Part shown: positions 55,440 to 63,942 of the stretch, in pieces
How the letters are laid out: every line of letters begins with the position of its first letter
Numbering within the stretch: the stretch's first letter is position 1
NCBI RefSeq assembly: GCF_003991905.1
Contig: NZ_RSCL01000004.1
Location: 422,890 to 486,889 of the forward strand
Reading direction: 5' to 3'
Origin: Dulcicalothrix desertica PCC 7102
Lineage (GTDB): Bacteria; Cyanobacteriota; Cyanobacteriia; Cyanobacteriales; Nostocaceae
Length of the DNA stretch: 64,000 nt
Notes under the pieces: model-generated
The model's database searches: none
Told to the model about the DNA's origin: nothing
Seen by the model: the letters and a program-made list of their open reading frames with translations, nothing else
Position numbers and translations under genes: made by a program

Positions 55440-56486
55440 ATGTTTGTGCAAGCTGTGCCTAGTCGCGATGTTCGTCAGCTGGGTATTAACCCTAATCACT
55501 GGTATGTTGTCGCGTGCAGTTCGGAGATAAATACTCAACCTGTAGGTGTAACTCTATGGAAGCAGGATATTGTTCTTTACCGAGATAGTGAAGGACAAAT
55601 TCACGCACTGGAAGACCGTTGTCCACATCGCCAAGTTAAATTAAGTCACGGTAAAGTCATAAATAATACTATTGAGTGTGCTTATCATGGCTGGCGCCTG
55701 AATGAAAATGGTAACTGTGTAGAAGTTCCATACTTAGCCGAAAATCAAAAATTACCCAACTGTAAAATTCGTCGTTACCCTGTTATTGAACAAGATGGTT
55801 TTATCTGGTTATTCCCTGGAGATGTTGCAACGTTACAACCACAACCAATGGGTCTTCCTGAATGGGGACATTTGAACTATATTGCAACTGTTTCTGTAAT
55901 TCACTGCAAAGCGCACTATTCATATTTAATCGAGAACCTGATGGATATGTATCATGGGCATTTACATGAGGACTATCAAGCGTGGGCAGAAGCGGAACTT
56001 CGAGATATAAATGAGAATGAGAATCGTGTAGACGCTCATTACACGGCGCAAAGTTACTATAAAATAGATAAAATCTGGTCGATATCGCAGTTATTATTTA
56101 AAAAATTACGGCGCCTGCATCCAGAACCTTTAGATGTAAGTTATATTTACCCACACTGGGCTTCAACCTTGGGACAAGATTTTAAAATATATTGTTTGCT
56201 ATGTCCGATTAGCGAGACTGAAACCAAAGCGTATTTAGTTCACTTTACATCGTTAAATGCATTTTGGCGCCTGCATAAGTTGCCGATATGGTTTCGACGC
56301 TTTATTAAAGATAGCTTATTTGGCGCCGCACAGAAATTACTGGATGGGTTGGTAGAGCAAGATGTAAAGATGATAGAAGAAGAACAACTAGCTTATTTAC
56401 AAAATCCTGAAAGGAAGAACTACGAGTTAAACCGCGCGTTAGTTAGCGTGCAAAGATTAATGCAAAGTCAACTTGGCAACGGATAA
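55440..56486 (+). CDS. Rieske-type ring-hydroxylating oxygenase alpha subunit
   Basis: 348-residue protein with N-terminal Rieske 2Fe-2S domain (C-P-H-R-x16-C-A-Y-H-G-W) and C-terminal mononuclear iron domain (N-L-M-D-M-Y-H-G-H-L-H-E-D, giving D-x-x-H-x3-H type ligands). Such enzymes oxygenate aromatic or terpenoid compounds. No reductase or ferredoxin gene is adjacent. Substrate unknown. Nonamer repeats flank both sides. Confidence 0.88.
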   Translation: MFVQAVPSRDVRQLGINPNHWYVVACSSEINTQPVGVTLWKQDIVLYRDSEGQIHALEDRCPHRQVKLSHGKVINNTIECAYHGWRLNENGNCVEVPYLAENQKLPNCKIRRYPVIEQDGFIWLFPGDVATLQPQPMGLPEWGHLNYIATVSVIHCKAHYSYLIENLMDMYHGHLHEDYQAWAEAELRDINENENRVDAHYTAQSYYKIDKIWSISQLLFKKLRRLHPEPLDVSYIYPHWASTLGQDFKIYCLLCPISETETKAYLVHFTSLNAFWRLHKLPIWFRRFIKDSLFGAAQKLLDGLVEQDVKMIEEEQLAYLQNPERKNYELNRALVSVQRLMQSQLGNG

Positions 56487-56576
56487 GAACGGATGTAACG
56501 GATGGTTTATTTTAATTAACAAGATTTTGTTTGTAACGAATAACTCATCCGTTACATCCGTTGTATCCGTTGCCAA
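56474..56576. repeat. AACGGATGT nonamer clusters in inverted orientation
   Basis: GGCAACGGATAAGAACGGATGTAACGGATGG overlaps the Rieske gene's stop; the reverse cluster CATCCGTTACATCCGTTGTATCCGTTGCC lies 45 bp on, just before the egtD stop. The arms can form a long hairpin between the convergent genes. Confidence 0.85.
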
Positions 56577-56577
56577 A

Positions 56578-57606
56578 TTACTGTAACTGGCAGAGCAATA
56601 AACCAAACCAGTTGTTGGTATCAGTCCAAACTTTTTGAGTTATTAAACCATGTGTGCTTAATTGCTGCTTAATTGTGGCAATATCAAATTTCCTTGAAAT
56701 CTCAGTCATGATAGTTTCACTAGCTTTAATATCAACACTTATATTGAGCGCTTCTAGTTTGACATTTTGAGACTTTAATGAACGCAAATGCATCTCTATC
56801 TGATTTTCAGTGTCATTATAAAATGCAAAGTGTTCAAACTGTGTTGTATCAAAGTTTCCGTTATACAACCAGTTAATATGCTCTAACATATTTAAGTTAA
56901 AAGCTGCGGTTACACCTTGACTATCGTTGTAAGCAGCTTCTAAAATATGTTTTGGTTTTTGTAAATCGATACCTAACAAGAAGTACTCACCAGAATGCAA
57001 AGCTTGAGTAATTTGTGAGAAGAACACTTCTGACTCTTGCGGATTTAAATTACCCAAAGTACTGCCAATAAAAGCAATAATTCGCGATGGTAACTGTTTT
57101 GCTGGAAGTTCATGTAAAGCAAGTTCGTATGTTCCAGCAAGAGCGTTAATTTCTAAGGTTGGATAATCAAGTAGTAATTGTTTGGCACTGTTTTCTAGCA
57201 TTCCAGCACTTACATCTATAGGTAAGTACCGTAACGGCAAACCAAGATTTTGATAAGCATCAAGTAAAATTCGGGTTTTTGTGGAGCTGCCACTACCTAA
57301 CTCGACAAGTTCACACTCTTTGGTAATTTCTGCTATGTCACTCGCACATGCTTGTAAAATTGCAGTTTCGGTTCGTGTGACGTAATACTCTGGCAATTCA
57401 CAAATTTGCTCGAATAAATCAGAACCTCTATCATCATAGAAATAACGTGGAGGTAACGTTTTTGCTGTTTGCGTTAACCCTTTCACCACATCACTTCCAG
57501 CAGTCGTTGTTAGACTTGCAGTTACAGAACGTAGATGTTGAATTTTCAGACGTTTTTCAATTTGTTGCTGCATAGCCTGACTGCTGTTAGTATTAGATAT
57601 CGTCAT
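56578..57606 (-). CDS. egtD: L-histidine N-alpha-methyltransferase EgtD
   Basis: 342-residue SAM enzyme that trimethylates histidine to hercynine, first step of ergothioneine synthesis. L-P-P-R-Y-F-Y-D-D-R-G-S-x-L-F-E-x-I, Y-Y-x-T-R-T-E, V-E-L-G-S-G-S-S-T-K-T and G-S-T-L-G-N are family signatures. GGAGGGTAA precedes the ATG. Last gene of the egtC-egtB-egtD series. Confidence 0.96.
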   Translation of the reverse strand: MTISNTNSSQAMQQQIEKRLKIQHLRSVTASLTTTAGSDVVKGLTQTAKTLPPRYFYDDRGSDLFEQICELPEYYVTRTETAILQACASDIAEITKECELVELGSGSSTKTRILLDAYQNLGLPLRYLPIDVSAGMLENSAKQLLLDYPTLEINALAGTYELALHELPAKQLPSRIIAFIGSTLGNLNPQESEVFFSQITQALHSGEYFLLGIDLQKPKHILEAAYNDSQGVTAAFNLNMLEHINWLYNGNFDTTQFEHFAFYNDTENQIEMHLRSLKSQNVKLEALNISVDIKASETIMTEISRKFDIATIKQQLSTHGLITQKVWTDTNNWFGLLLCQLQ

Positions 57607-57739
57607 TTACCCTCCGAATACGTTGTTATATTCGCTACTTGTAAGTAATTTATTCAAGCATTCTGAATAGTGAAACACAAAGCAATGTCTCAAAACATCA
57701 CGCTTGAGCTAGATTGACAGAGATTAATGAGTATTTTAA

Positions 57740-58981
57740 TTAATTGCTTGCACAGCGAAACCCTGCGAAAATTTGCCGAACATGGGGATAGTACCAATTT
57801 CGGAAACTCGCACGCATTGCCATTGGTCGTGTTGCCCAACTAGAACCTTTAAGGACTTTATGTTTGTTATCGAAGTAAACTTGGGAGTAACCAATATATG
57901 GATAATATTCAAACCCTTTATAGCCATCAAACCAAGTATTAGTCCATTCCCACACGTTACCTAAAGCATCATACATTCCATATGCGCTTTGTCCTTTGGG
58001 GTATGCGTTAACTGGAGTTGTTTGATAGATATTAGAAGAAGGTGCAGCGCAATTGCAAAATTCCTGCGTTGGTTCTTCCTCTCCCCACGGGTATGTGCGA
58101 CTATACTTTGCTTGTTCATCCCAGCGTGCAGCTTTTTCCCATTCTGCTTCTGTTGGTAGTCGTTTGCCTACGAATTTTGCATAAGCTTCTGCTTCATAAT
58201 AACTCACGCCCATGACAGGATGATTATCACAGGCGCCATCATTACACCAATATAAAGGTTGGTTCACTTGCTTGTGTTGTAACCATTCCCAGCCTGCATC
58301 AGACCAATACTGAGCTTTTTTATAACCTCCAGATTCCATAAAATCACGATATTTTCTCGAAGTTATTGGATACCTGTCTATAAAATAGGTGTCCAAATAC
58401 ACTGTATATGCCGCGCGTTCATTATCTAAAGCATTTGCAGAATTACTCCCCATTTCAAACTCACCCCTAGGAATTTTAATTTCGGGAGAAAGAGTAAGAG
58501 GTAACGGGGAAGGTATGGGAAGGGGGTTTTGATAATTAATTAATTTCAAAACAATGCAAGCAGTTTCGCAGTGTTGACTTTCGTGTTGAAGTAAAAATCG
58601 CCAAAGTCTTTCCTGCGGTTCTATATCTACAACCTTTAAATAATCTAGTACTTTCTCACGAACAGCATTGAGGTAATAACGAGTTTCTTCAATAGTGGGT
58701 AACTGGACTCGTTCCGATTTTGGCAAACCATCTGCTGCATACAGTTTACGATATTGGGGAAACATTGGCTTTTGATTGGCGCCGCGTTCCAATAACCAAA
58801 GTGACTCAGTGTAAGCAATATGCCCCAAATGCCAACCCACAGGACTAAAATCAGGATGAGCTAAACAGCGAAAAGTTTCCTCGTCCAAACTATCTAATAG
58901 TTCTAATGTTTGCGTGCGACACTCCTGAAACCCACGTATGAAATAATCTTTTAAGCTAGATTTGCAATAGTTCAATATCAC
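57740..58981 (-). CDS. egtB: Ergothioneine sulfoxide synthase EgtB
   Basis: Iron oxygenase that joins hercynine and a cysteine donor with O2. N-terminal DinB-like domain (P-V-G-W-H-L-G-H, then H-E-x-x-H: Q-H-E-S-Q-H-C-E-T) gives the three His ligands. C-terminal formylglycine-generating-enzyme-like domain (R-L-P-T-E-A-E-W-E-K-A, G-N-V-W-E-W-T) follows. The probable start is GTG 58981 (GGAG six bases before), overlapping the egtC end by 26 bp; the frame is open further back inside egtC. Confidence 0.95.
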   Translation of the reverse strand: MILNYCKSSLKDYFIRGFQECRTQTLELLDSLDEETFRCLAHPDFSPVGWHLGHIAYTESLWLLERGANQKPMFPQYRKLYAADGLPKSERVQLPTIEETRYYLNAVREKVLDYLKVVDIEPQERLWRFLLQHESQHCETACIVLKLINYQNPLPIPSPLPLTLSPEIKIPRGEFEMGSNSANALDNERAAYTVYLDTYFIDRYPITSRKYRDFMESGGYKKAQYWSDAGWEWLQHKQVNQPLYWCNDGACDNHPVMGVSYYEAEAYAKFVGKRLPTEAEWEKAARWDEQAKYSRTYPWGEEEPTQEFCNCAAPSSNIYQTTPVNAYPKGQSAYGMYDALGNVWEWTNTWFDGYKGFEYYPYIGYSQVYFDNKHKVLKGSSWATRPMAMRASFRNWYYPHVRQIFAGFRCASN

Positions 58982-59744
58982 ACTCTTCTCCCACACTGAT
59001 AATGCTGTTCTCTGGACATGGTTGCCAATTACCAGTAAACAACGGTTCCGACGCAATAATTACGGAATTAGGAAAATTTGCGTCATCTTGAACCCAATAA
59101 AGCGTAGGTGCTTGTTGTTTGACTGCGTAACGTGAAGCAACTAGTCGCTTACCATCACTGACAACCAAATTGGCTAAAATAGAAGTGTCATAACTAAACG
59201 CCATTTCTTGAAGTTCAAGCAGTGTTACATGTAAAGCTTGTTCGATAGTTTTATCAGGATTGGTAGTGAGATGATTCAAAATCATTGCAAAAATATGCTC
59301 AGAGTCTGTAGTGCCACCTATCCAACTGTAGATTTCATCGGTTAAGTTTGTACGCATTGGTCGGTATAAAGTTTTCTTGAACTTCTCAACACGACCGTTA
59401 TGGATAAATGATAAATTCTTGTACTTAAACGGTTGTGCATTGCTCATATCAAGCGCTTGACCTGATGTTGCACTACGTATATAAGCCAAGATATTGTTTG
59501 ATTCAACGTAGCGGCTGATACTTTCCAAGTTTGTATCATTCCAAATTGGTATGATGCTTTTGTAGATAAAAGGCTCTGAACCTTTTTTTAAATCATACCA
59601 ACCAATACCGTAACCGTCGGCGTTTACAGTACCTTGGAGCATTTCGCGCGGTTTATAGCTTTGGACTATCAAAGAATGTTCTGGTTTACACAGAATTGAC
59701 TCTAGATTTACAGGGGTACCAATATAAGCAAGTAAACGACACAT
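58956..59744 (-). CDS. egtC: Class II glutamine amidotransferase EgtC
   Basis: 262-residue Ntn hydrolase with N-terminal catalytic Cys2 (M-C-R-L-L-A-Y-I-G), N-A-D-G-Y-G-I-G-W-Y, S-A-T-S-G-Q, F-I-H-N-G-R-V. EgtC removes the glutamate from gamma-glutamyl hercynylcysteine sulfoxide. Its presence suggests that EgtB here uses gamma-glutamylcysteine; egtA and egtE are not in the window. Confidence 0.93.
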   Translation of the reverse strand: MCRLLAYIGTPVNLESILCKPEHSLIVQSYKPREMLQGTVNADGYGIGWYDLKKGSEPFIYKSIIPIWNDTNLESISRYVESNNILAYIRSATSGQALDMSNAQPFKYKNLSFIHNGRVEKFKKTLYRPMRTNLTDEIYSWIGGTTDSEHIFAMILNHLTTNPDKTIEQALHVTLLELQEMAFSYDTSILANLVVSDGKRLVASRYAVKQQAPTLYWVQDDANFPNSVIIASEPLFTGNWQPCPENSIISVGEECDIELLQI

Positions 59745-59908
59745 ACTTTAAAATCATTCCTTATAATTCGACATGTTACGCCTTATTCCTGAGAAGCCCC
59801 TGAATATTAGATAAGTATTTATCTCAGTATCTTTACACAAGTTTACATTTTAATGGCGCCAGTCTAGCTTGGAACCCATCGTTAGAAAGAAGTCGTCTTA
59901 ACAAGAAT

Positions 59909-60280
59909 ATGGTAATCAGTAAGGATGTAATGAGTAATGCAATTGCCGTAATTTTCCCTTACCGACACAATGGAACTTGGGTATTCGACGACGAAAGAGT
60001 TGGACTTATGCAAGAACCATTTGTCAGTGGAATTCCTGAAATGATTGACATTTTGGTTAAAGATATTTCTAACCTTGACGAAGGGTTTAAACTTTTGTTT
60101 TCAGGTAATCCTTTTCCTGGGTATCAAGCAGAGTTAATATGGCTACGCGAAGAGTATAATGGACACTGGTATTTGTGGGGTGAAAAAAAGTTAGAAGGAT
60201 GGCTTTGTCCTGCTTTATTTAAATACTTTGAGACCCAGCCAAACAGAATTTATTGCAAAGCTGAAAGTCTTTATCGATAA
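59909..60280 (+). CDS. Conserved small protein (possibly DUF6717)
   Basis: 123 residues, no signal or membrane part. N-G-T-W-V-F-D-D-E-R-V-G-L, E-P-F-V-x-G-I-P-E-M-I-D and a C-terminal W-L-C-P-A-L-F-K-Y-F are conserved-looking blocks; I believe relatives are listed as DUF6717, but this is from memory. Function unknown. ATG 59909 or 59930. Confidence 0.7.
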   Translation: MVISKDVMSNAIAVIFPYRHNGTWVFDDERVGLMQEPFVSGIPEMIDILVKDISNLDEGFKLLFSGNPFPGYQAELIWLREEYNGHWYLWGEKKLEGWLCPALFKYFETQPNRIYCKAESLYR

Positions 60281-60392
60281 AGTAAATTTAAATACAATTT
60301 ACAAAGGTATTTTTTTGTATTGCGTTTCAAATAAAGATACGGCATATTTATTTTTTATGTGATGTATCTTTGGGTTGAGGAGATAATTAGAA

Positions 60393-60950
60393 ATGGCGCC
60401 AATTAAAACTTTTATTTTATCGCTTATTGGTACTACTTTGACTGGACTAGTTATAAGTGCTTTTGATCTAGCCATTGCCCAAAAGCCTCCTGTACAAAAA
60501 CAGTATTGTAAAACCTGGCAAGATGTCAAATCACAAATTCAAATGATATACATGGGTTCTGTTGGCGCCTCAGTAGTACCCGACATGCCAAAACGTTTTC
60601 AAAACGGTTGCGTATATGGTGATCATGGCGCCTACACTATTTCCCTATATGTATTAAAAGATGACTTTAAACCTACAAATATAAGACTTGACAATGAGAT
60701 ACTTTTAGATTCTTCTATACCTAGAATAAACGGCGCCGACCCCAATATAGAAAGACAAATCAAAAGAGGTAATATCCTACATTTTTTCAACGTTTGCGCC
60801 TCAACCGGAACCGCAAGCTTTTGCAAAGGTATCCCCAAAAACACATCCTACTCAAAAGATGGCTTAACCTGTTTAAATAACCTTTGTATACAAGCAATAA
60901 ACGTGCCAGAAACAGAATTAATAACAATCTGGAATAACGCCAAAAAATAG
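60393..60950 (+). CDS. Secreted protein, unknown
   Basis: 185 residues with signal peptide (hydrophobic 6-25, A-I-A-Q site). Six cysteines in the mature part suggest disulphides. Strong GAGGAG before the ATG. A GGCGCC overlaps the start codon region and four occur in the gene, a high density. No family recognised. Confidence 0.65.
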   Translation: MAPIKTFILSLIGTTLTGLVISAFDLAIAQKPPVQKQYCKTWQDVKSQIQMIYMGSVGASVVPDMPKRFQNGCVYGDHGAYTISLYVLKDDFKPTNIRLDNEILLDSSIPRINGADPNIERQIKRGNILHFFNVCASTGTASFCKGIPKNTSYSKDGLTCLNNLCIQAINVPETELITIWNNAKK

Positions 60951-60962
60951 AACAAACAAAAT

Positions 60963-61000
60963 ATGTAGGTTGGGTTTCCCTTCAGCGGAACCCAACATTA
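60963..61000. repeat. ACCCAACC-family inverted repeat
   Basis: GTAGGTTGGGTTTCCC and GGAACCCAACATT pair as an imperfect hairpin between convergent genes. Confidence 0.7.
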
Positions 61001-61010
61001 TAACCATAAA

Positions 61011-61211
61011 CTAAAACGTACCCCTAATTGCAGCATAAGTCAAAGTAATTATAATTGGCACAATAATAGGGATAGCAACAACAAGCGCTGTTTTACTAAA
61101 CCTAATTTCTTGACCATCCATTTTCATCAGTCCAATAACAGCACCGACTCCCATCAACACCCAAATACATCCAAATACGATAAATATTGTAAATACAGAA
61201 TTATCATTCAT
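61011..61211 (-). CDS. Small two-helix membrane protein
   Basis: 66 residues with two hydrophobic helices (about 8-28 and 41-60) joined by a charged loop (K-M-D-G-Q-E-I-R-F-S-K). TAGGTAAATTT precedes the ATG. No family recognised. Confidence 0.55.
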   Translation of the reverse strand: MNDNSVFTIFIVFGCIWVLMGVGAVIGLMKMDGQEIRFSKTALVVAIPIIVPIIITLTYAAIRGTF

Positions 61212-61285
61212 AAATTTACCTACTGAAATTCCTGATTTTAACGCTACTATTTATAATTATATGTTGTTTTAAATGTGTATTAGTA

Positions 61286-61304
61286 GGGTGGGCAATGCCC
61301 ACCT
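61286..61304. repeat. REP-like hairpin
   Basis: GTAGGGTGGGCAATGCCCACC: GTGGGCA/TGCCCAC inverted repeat. Confidence 0.6.
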
Positions 61305-61357
61305 TACAACTTCCAGACTTATGACATAAAGCAGTGGTACTAAACTATAATTTAAAA

Positions 61358-62005
61358 TTATTGAGGCACCGTATTACTTTGAGGTACAGTACCAGATGTA
61401 CCCGGAGTGTTAATGCCTTGTATCAACCCAGCAACTCGGTAATTGGTCAAGCGACTAGCAGTATTAAAGTGGTTACTAATAATTGGCAAACCTTTATTAG
61501 CGACTCCAATCAAATCTTGGTTTTGTCCAAATGTAGCTTCACGCTGATATATAGCAGTATTCTCTAAGTGAGCATTAATACCTGCTTCTTGAAAAAACGC
61601 TTTATCAAAATTCTCACCTCTTAGTTGAGACATGCGTGCGGAAAGAGCTTGGTTTTTAGCATTCGGAGTAATTGGAACAGTAACACCTAATTTGGGTGCA
61701 ATACGGTTTAAGTTATTTCTGACATCAACCTGTTCATTAATTTCTGCCTGTGCAAACTGTTTAACAGCAGTATTATTTGAACGCTGTAAAGCCAATCTAC
61801 CTAAACTAATCCCAGCCAAACTAGCTTGACCCGCATCTTGGACATACTGCCTATCTATTGCATTGAGTTGGTTATTACGTGCGGGTGCAGTACGATTAGT
61901 TTGAGCATTAACAAAATTATTTCCAGGCAACGCAGTACCAATCAGCAGCGATACCAACAACCCAACAGCAACCAAACCAACGCTAGTAAGAATTCTCCTA
62001 ATCAT
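61358..62005 (-). CDS. Secreted DUF4142 protein
   Basis: 215 residues with signal peptide (about 1-34, V-N-A-Q site). The mature part is a ferritin-like helical bundle of the DUF4142 family: D-R-x-Y-V-Q-D-A-G-Q-A-S-L-A, K-Q-F-A-Q-A-E-I, F-D-K-A-F-x-x-x-x-I-x-A-H. Tail is rich in T, G and P. Periplasmic, function unknown. Confidence 0.85.
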   Translation of the reverse strand: MIRRILTSVGLVAVGLLVSLLIGTALPGNNFVNAQTNRTAPARNNQLNAIDRQYVQDAGQASLAGISLGRLALQRSNNTAVKQFAQAEINEQVDVRNNLNRIAPKLGVTVPITPNAKNQALSARMSQLRGENFDKAFFQEAGINAHLENTAIYQREATFGQNQDLIGVANKGLPIISNHFNTASRLTNYRVAGLIQGINTPGTSGTVPQSNTVPQ

Positions 62006-62310
62006 CTATCAATACTTTGTTATCACATTGATTTTTAAGCGTGCGCTTCTCGTGATAAACTTTTATCTTTGATTTTGATAGAAGCTTTGACCTCAGAGAA
62101 ACTGCGCTAACTCAAATACATATGTTTTTCGCTACAGATTCCTCTGTCTTAGGTTTTAGCTAGAAAACCAAACGCTAGATAGTGGCGCCATTATAATAAT
62201 ATCTAAAATTTACATAAACCAATTTAGATGGCTGCTGTATCAATCCTTACTCTCAGATTGGCGCCGTTGATAAGTTTTAGCTACAGTTGTGGAGTTTCCT
62301 CTGCGAAAAA
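62006..62310. other. Intergenic
   Basis: Two GGCGCC sites (about 62185 and 62261), otherwise no recognisable gene, terminator or repeat. Confidence 0.5.
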
Positions 62311-62664
62311 CTAAGTTATTTTACGAATACGAATACTTTTTGATGTAATAACGGTAAAAGCCCCTAATAATTGATTTGGGTAGGCACTGATTGCATTAGT
62401 AAGTATTTCGGCTTTATCAGCAGGTGACAAACCAAACAATCTAATTAAGATAACGCCTGCGGCAATGCGACCCAAGCGAAAAACTAGCTCACCGAAATCT
62501 TTATCGAATGTCAATAATATTGCGCCTTCCCTATTTGCCAAATCCAAGACTTCATCATCAGAAATTCCTGGTTCCATTTCAATGACATACAATACGGTGT
62601 GGCCATCAAGCCGCAATCGTTCAACTATCTGGAAATCTAAATTTTCGTCACCTAGAAATTTCAA
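62311..62664 (-). CDS. DUF5615 PIN-like toxin
   Basis: 117-residue PIN-like nuclease of the Mut7-C/DUF5615 type: F-L-G-D-E-N-L (acidic site D6-E7), D-D-E-V-L, T-F-D-K-D-F-G-E-L-V-F. It is the toxin of a pair with the DUF433 gene; the start TTG at 62664 overlaps the antitoxin stop as TTGA, so translation is coupled. Confidence 0.88.
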   Translation of the reverse strand: MKFLGDENLDFQIVERLRLDGHTVLYVIEMEPGISDDEVLDLANREGAILLTFDKDFGELVFRLGRIAAGVILIRLFGLSPADKAEILTNAISAYPNQLLGAFTVITSKSIRIRKIT

Positions 62665-62897
62665 GAAGCTTTCTCAACAGTTGGATAGACTACATCATAT
62701 CGTAAAACCTGAGCAGCAAATGCTAAAGCTGCTTGAATCCCCTCACGAGTAAGCCTTGGATGAGCTTCAAGTATTTGCTCAGTCGTTTCTCCCGCAGCAA
62801 GTTTTTCGAGAATTAGCTCAACTGTGAGACGTGTTCCCGAAACTACTGGTTTTCCCATCATGACTTTTGGGTCGGATACAATTTTTTGGTTTTGCAT
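62661..62897 (-). CDS. DUF433 antitoxin
   Basis: 78-residue winged-HTH antitoxin: V-S-D-P-x-V-M-x-G-K-P-V-x-x-G-T-R-L-T-V-E-x-I-L-E-K-L-A-A-G, then A-H-P-R-L-T-R-E-G-I-Q-A-A-L. It should bind the following DUF5615 protein and repress the operon. GGCGCC lies at the start codon. Confidence 0.9.
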   Translation of the reverse strand: MQNQKIVSDPKVMMGKPVVSGTRLTVELILEKLAAGETTEQILEAHPRLTREGIQAALAFAAQVLRYDVVYPTVEKAS

Positions 62898-63004
62898 TGG
62901 CGCCGCTTACCGATACCTTTTATTTAATTATCCTATATGTTACCTGGCGCTTTGAACTCGCAGCTAAAATCAAAGTTATTAATTAGTTAACGACACATTC
63001 GATT

Positions 63005-63277
63005 ATGGAATCTACATTTAGCTGGAAACCAGAGCCAGCGTTGTTACAAAAGTTAATAAATTTGGCTGAGTCTACAGGTCAGGCACCGGAAGAAATTGTA
63101 ACCGAAGCAGTAAAATTATATCTTGACAAGCAATCAGAAAAACCTGTTATAGAAAAGATAGTTTTATCTGAACGCGATTGGGATATTATGGTTTCAGCTT
63201 TAGAAAATCCTCCCGAAGCTCCGGAAGCACTAAAAGTAGCAATTAAAGAGCATCAAGATAAATACGGCAAATGGTAA
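63005..63277 (+). CDS. Antitoxin-like protein (DUF1778/TacA-like C-terminus), orphan
   Basis: 90 residues. N-terminal ribbon-helix-helix-like part (A-L-L-Q-K-L-I-N-L-A-E-S-T-G-Q-A-P-E-E-I-V), C-terminal L-S-E-R-D-W-D-I-M-V-S-A-L-E-N-P-P-E-A-P-E, typical of the toxin-binding end of TacA-type antitoxins. No GNAT toxin gene follows; only a ten-codon ORF overlaps its stop. Confidence 0.65.
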   Translation: MESTFSWKPEPALLQKLINLAESTGQAPEEIVTEAVKLYLDKQSEKPVIEKIVLSERDWDIMVSALENPPEAPEALKVAIKEHQDKYGKW

Positions 63278-63561
63278 TGTTACGTTTAGTACAATATTTT
63301 AACTGGTAAATTGGAAACACTTGTAGGAAGTTCATTAAGAGGATTTTCAATCGCCAATCGATTCAGGTATAATAATTGGCCCACAACTCGATGAAAAATT
63401 TAAATCAATTCTTGTAGCATTTAACTCTATAGCACCTTTTATAGCGAGTTCAATTTGATTATACGTCTCTATTCTATAATTCATAGTAAGCTGTTATTTA
63501 TGAGTTTTTTCAAGATAAATCCCTTGAAAATGAAGATTTAAATTATTGTAAACCACAACAT

Positions 63562-63942
63562 CTAAAATCCAAATGCAAGAGCATCTAACATGTATTTACT
63601 TTTATCCTGTCCAACTTCTAAATAAATTTCTAATAATTCTTCATAGGCGCCTGTTCCCCCTACAATATTCCAAAACTCGTCACCAATGATAACAGCTTCA
63701 TTAAAAGGTGTATATTTCTGTGCAAATGAGTACTTATAACTACTTCTGGTCATTCCGTAAGGATTATAGGGCATTGCGTAGAAAGCTTGTAATTCTGGGC
63801 GATTCTTGCCTTGTAACAAATGAAATTTTAGAAGACGTTGTGTTACTTCCAAGCACTGACCCTTGTTTGGTTTGGGAGATTTAATTTCAAATAAGAACTC
63901 TTTCCCGTCTTTCGCAAGGATATATAAGTAAGTCGGCGCCAA
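63562..63942 (-). pseudogene. C-terminal part of TdeIII-type restriction endonuclease
   Basis: 126 codons: K-D-G-K-E-F-L-F-E-I-K-S-P-K-P-N-K-G-Q carries the E-x-K of a nuclease site, then M-P-Y-N-P-Y-G, D-E-F-W-N-I-V-G-G, as in TdeIII enzymes. The frame opens only with TTG and has an in-frame TAG eleven bases further up, so the N-terminal half is missing or frame-shifted; the window ends 58 bp on. No methyltransferase is visible beside it. Confidence 0.6.
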
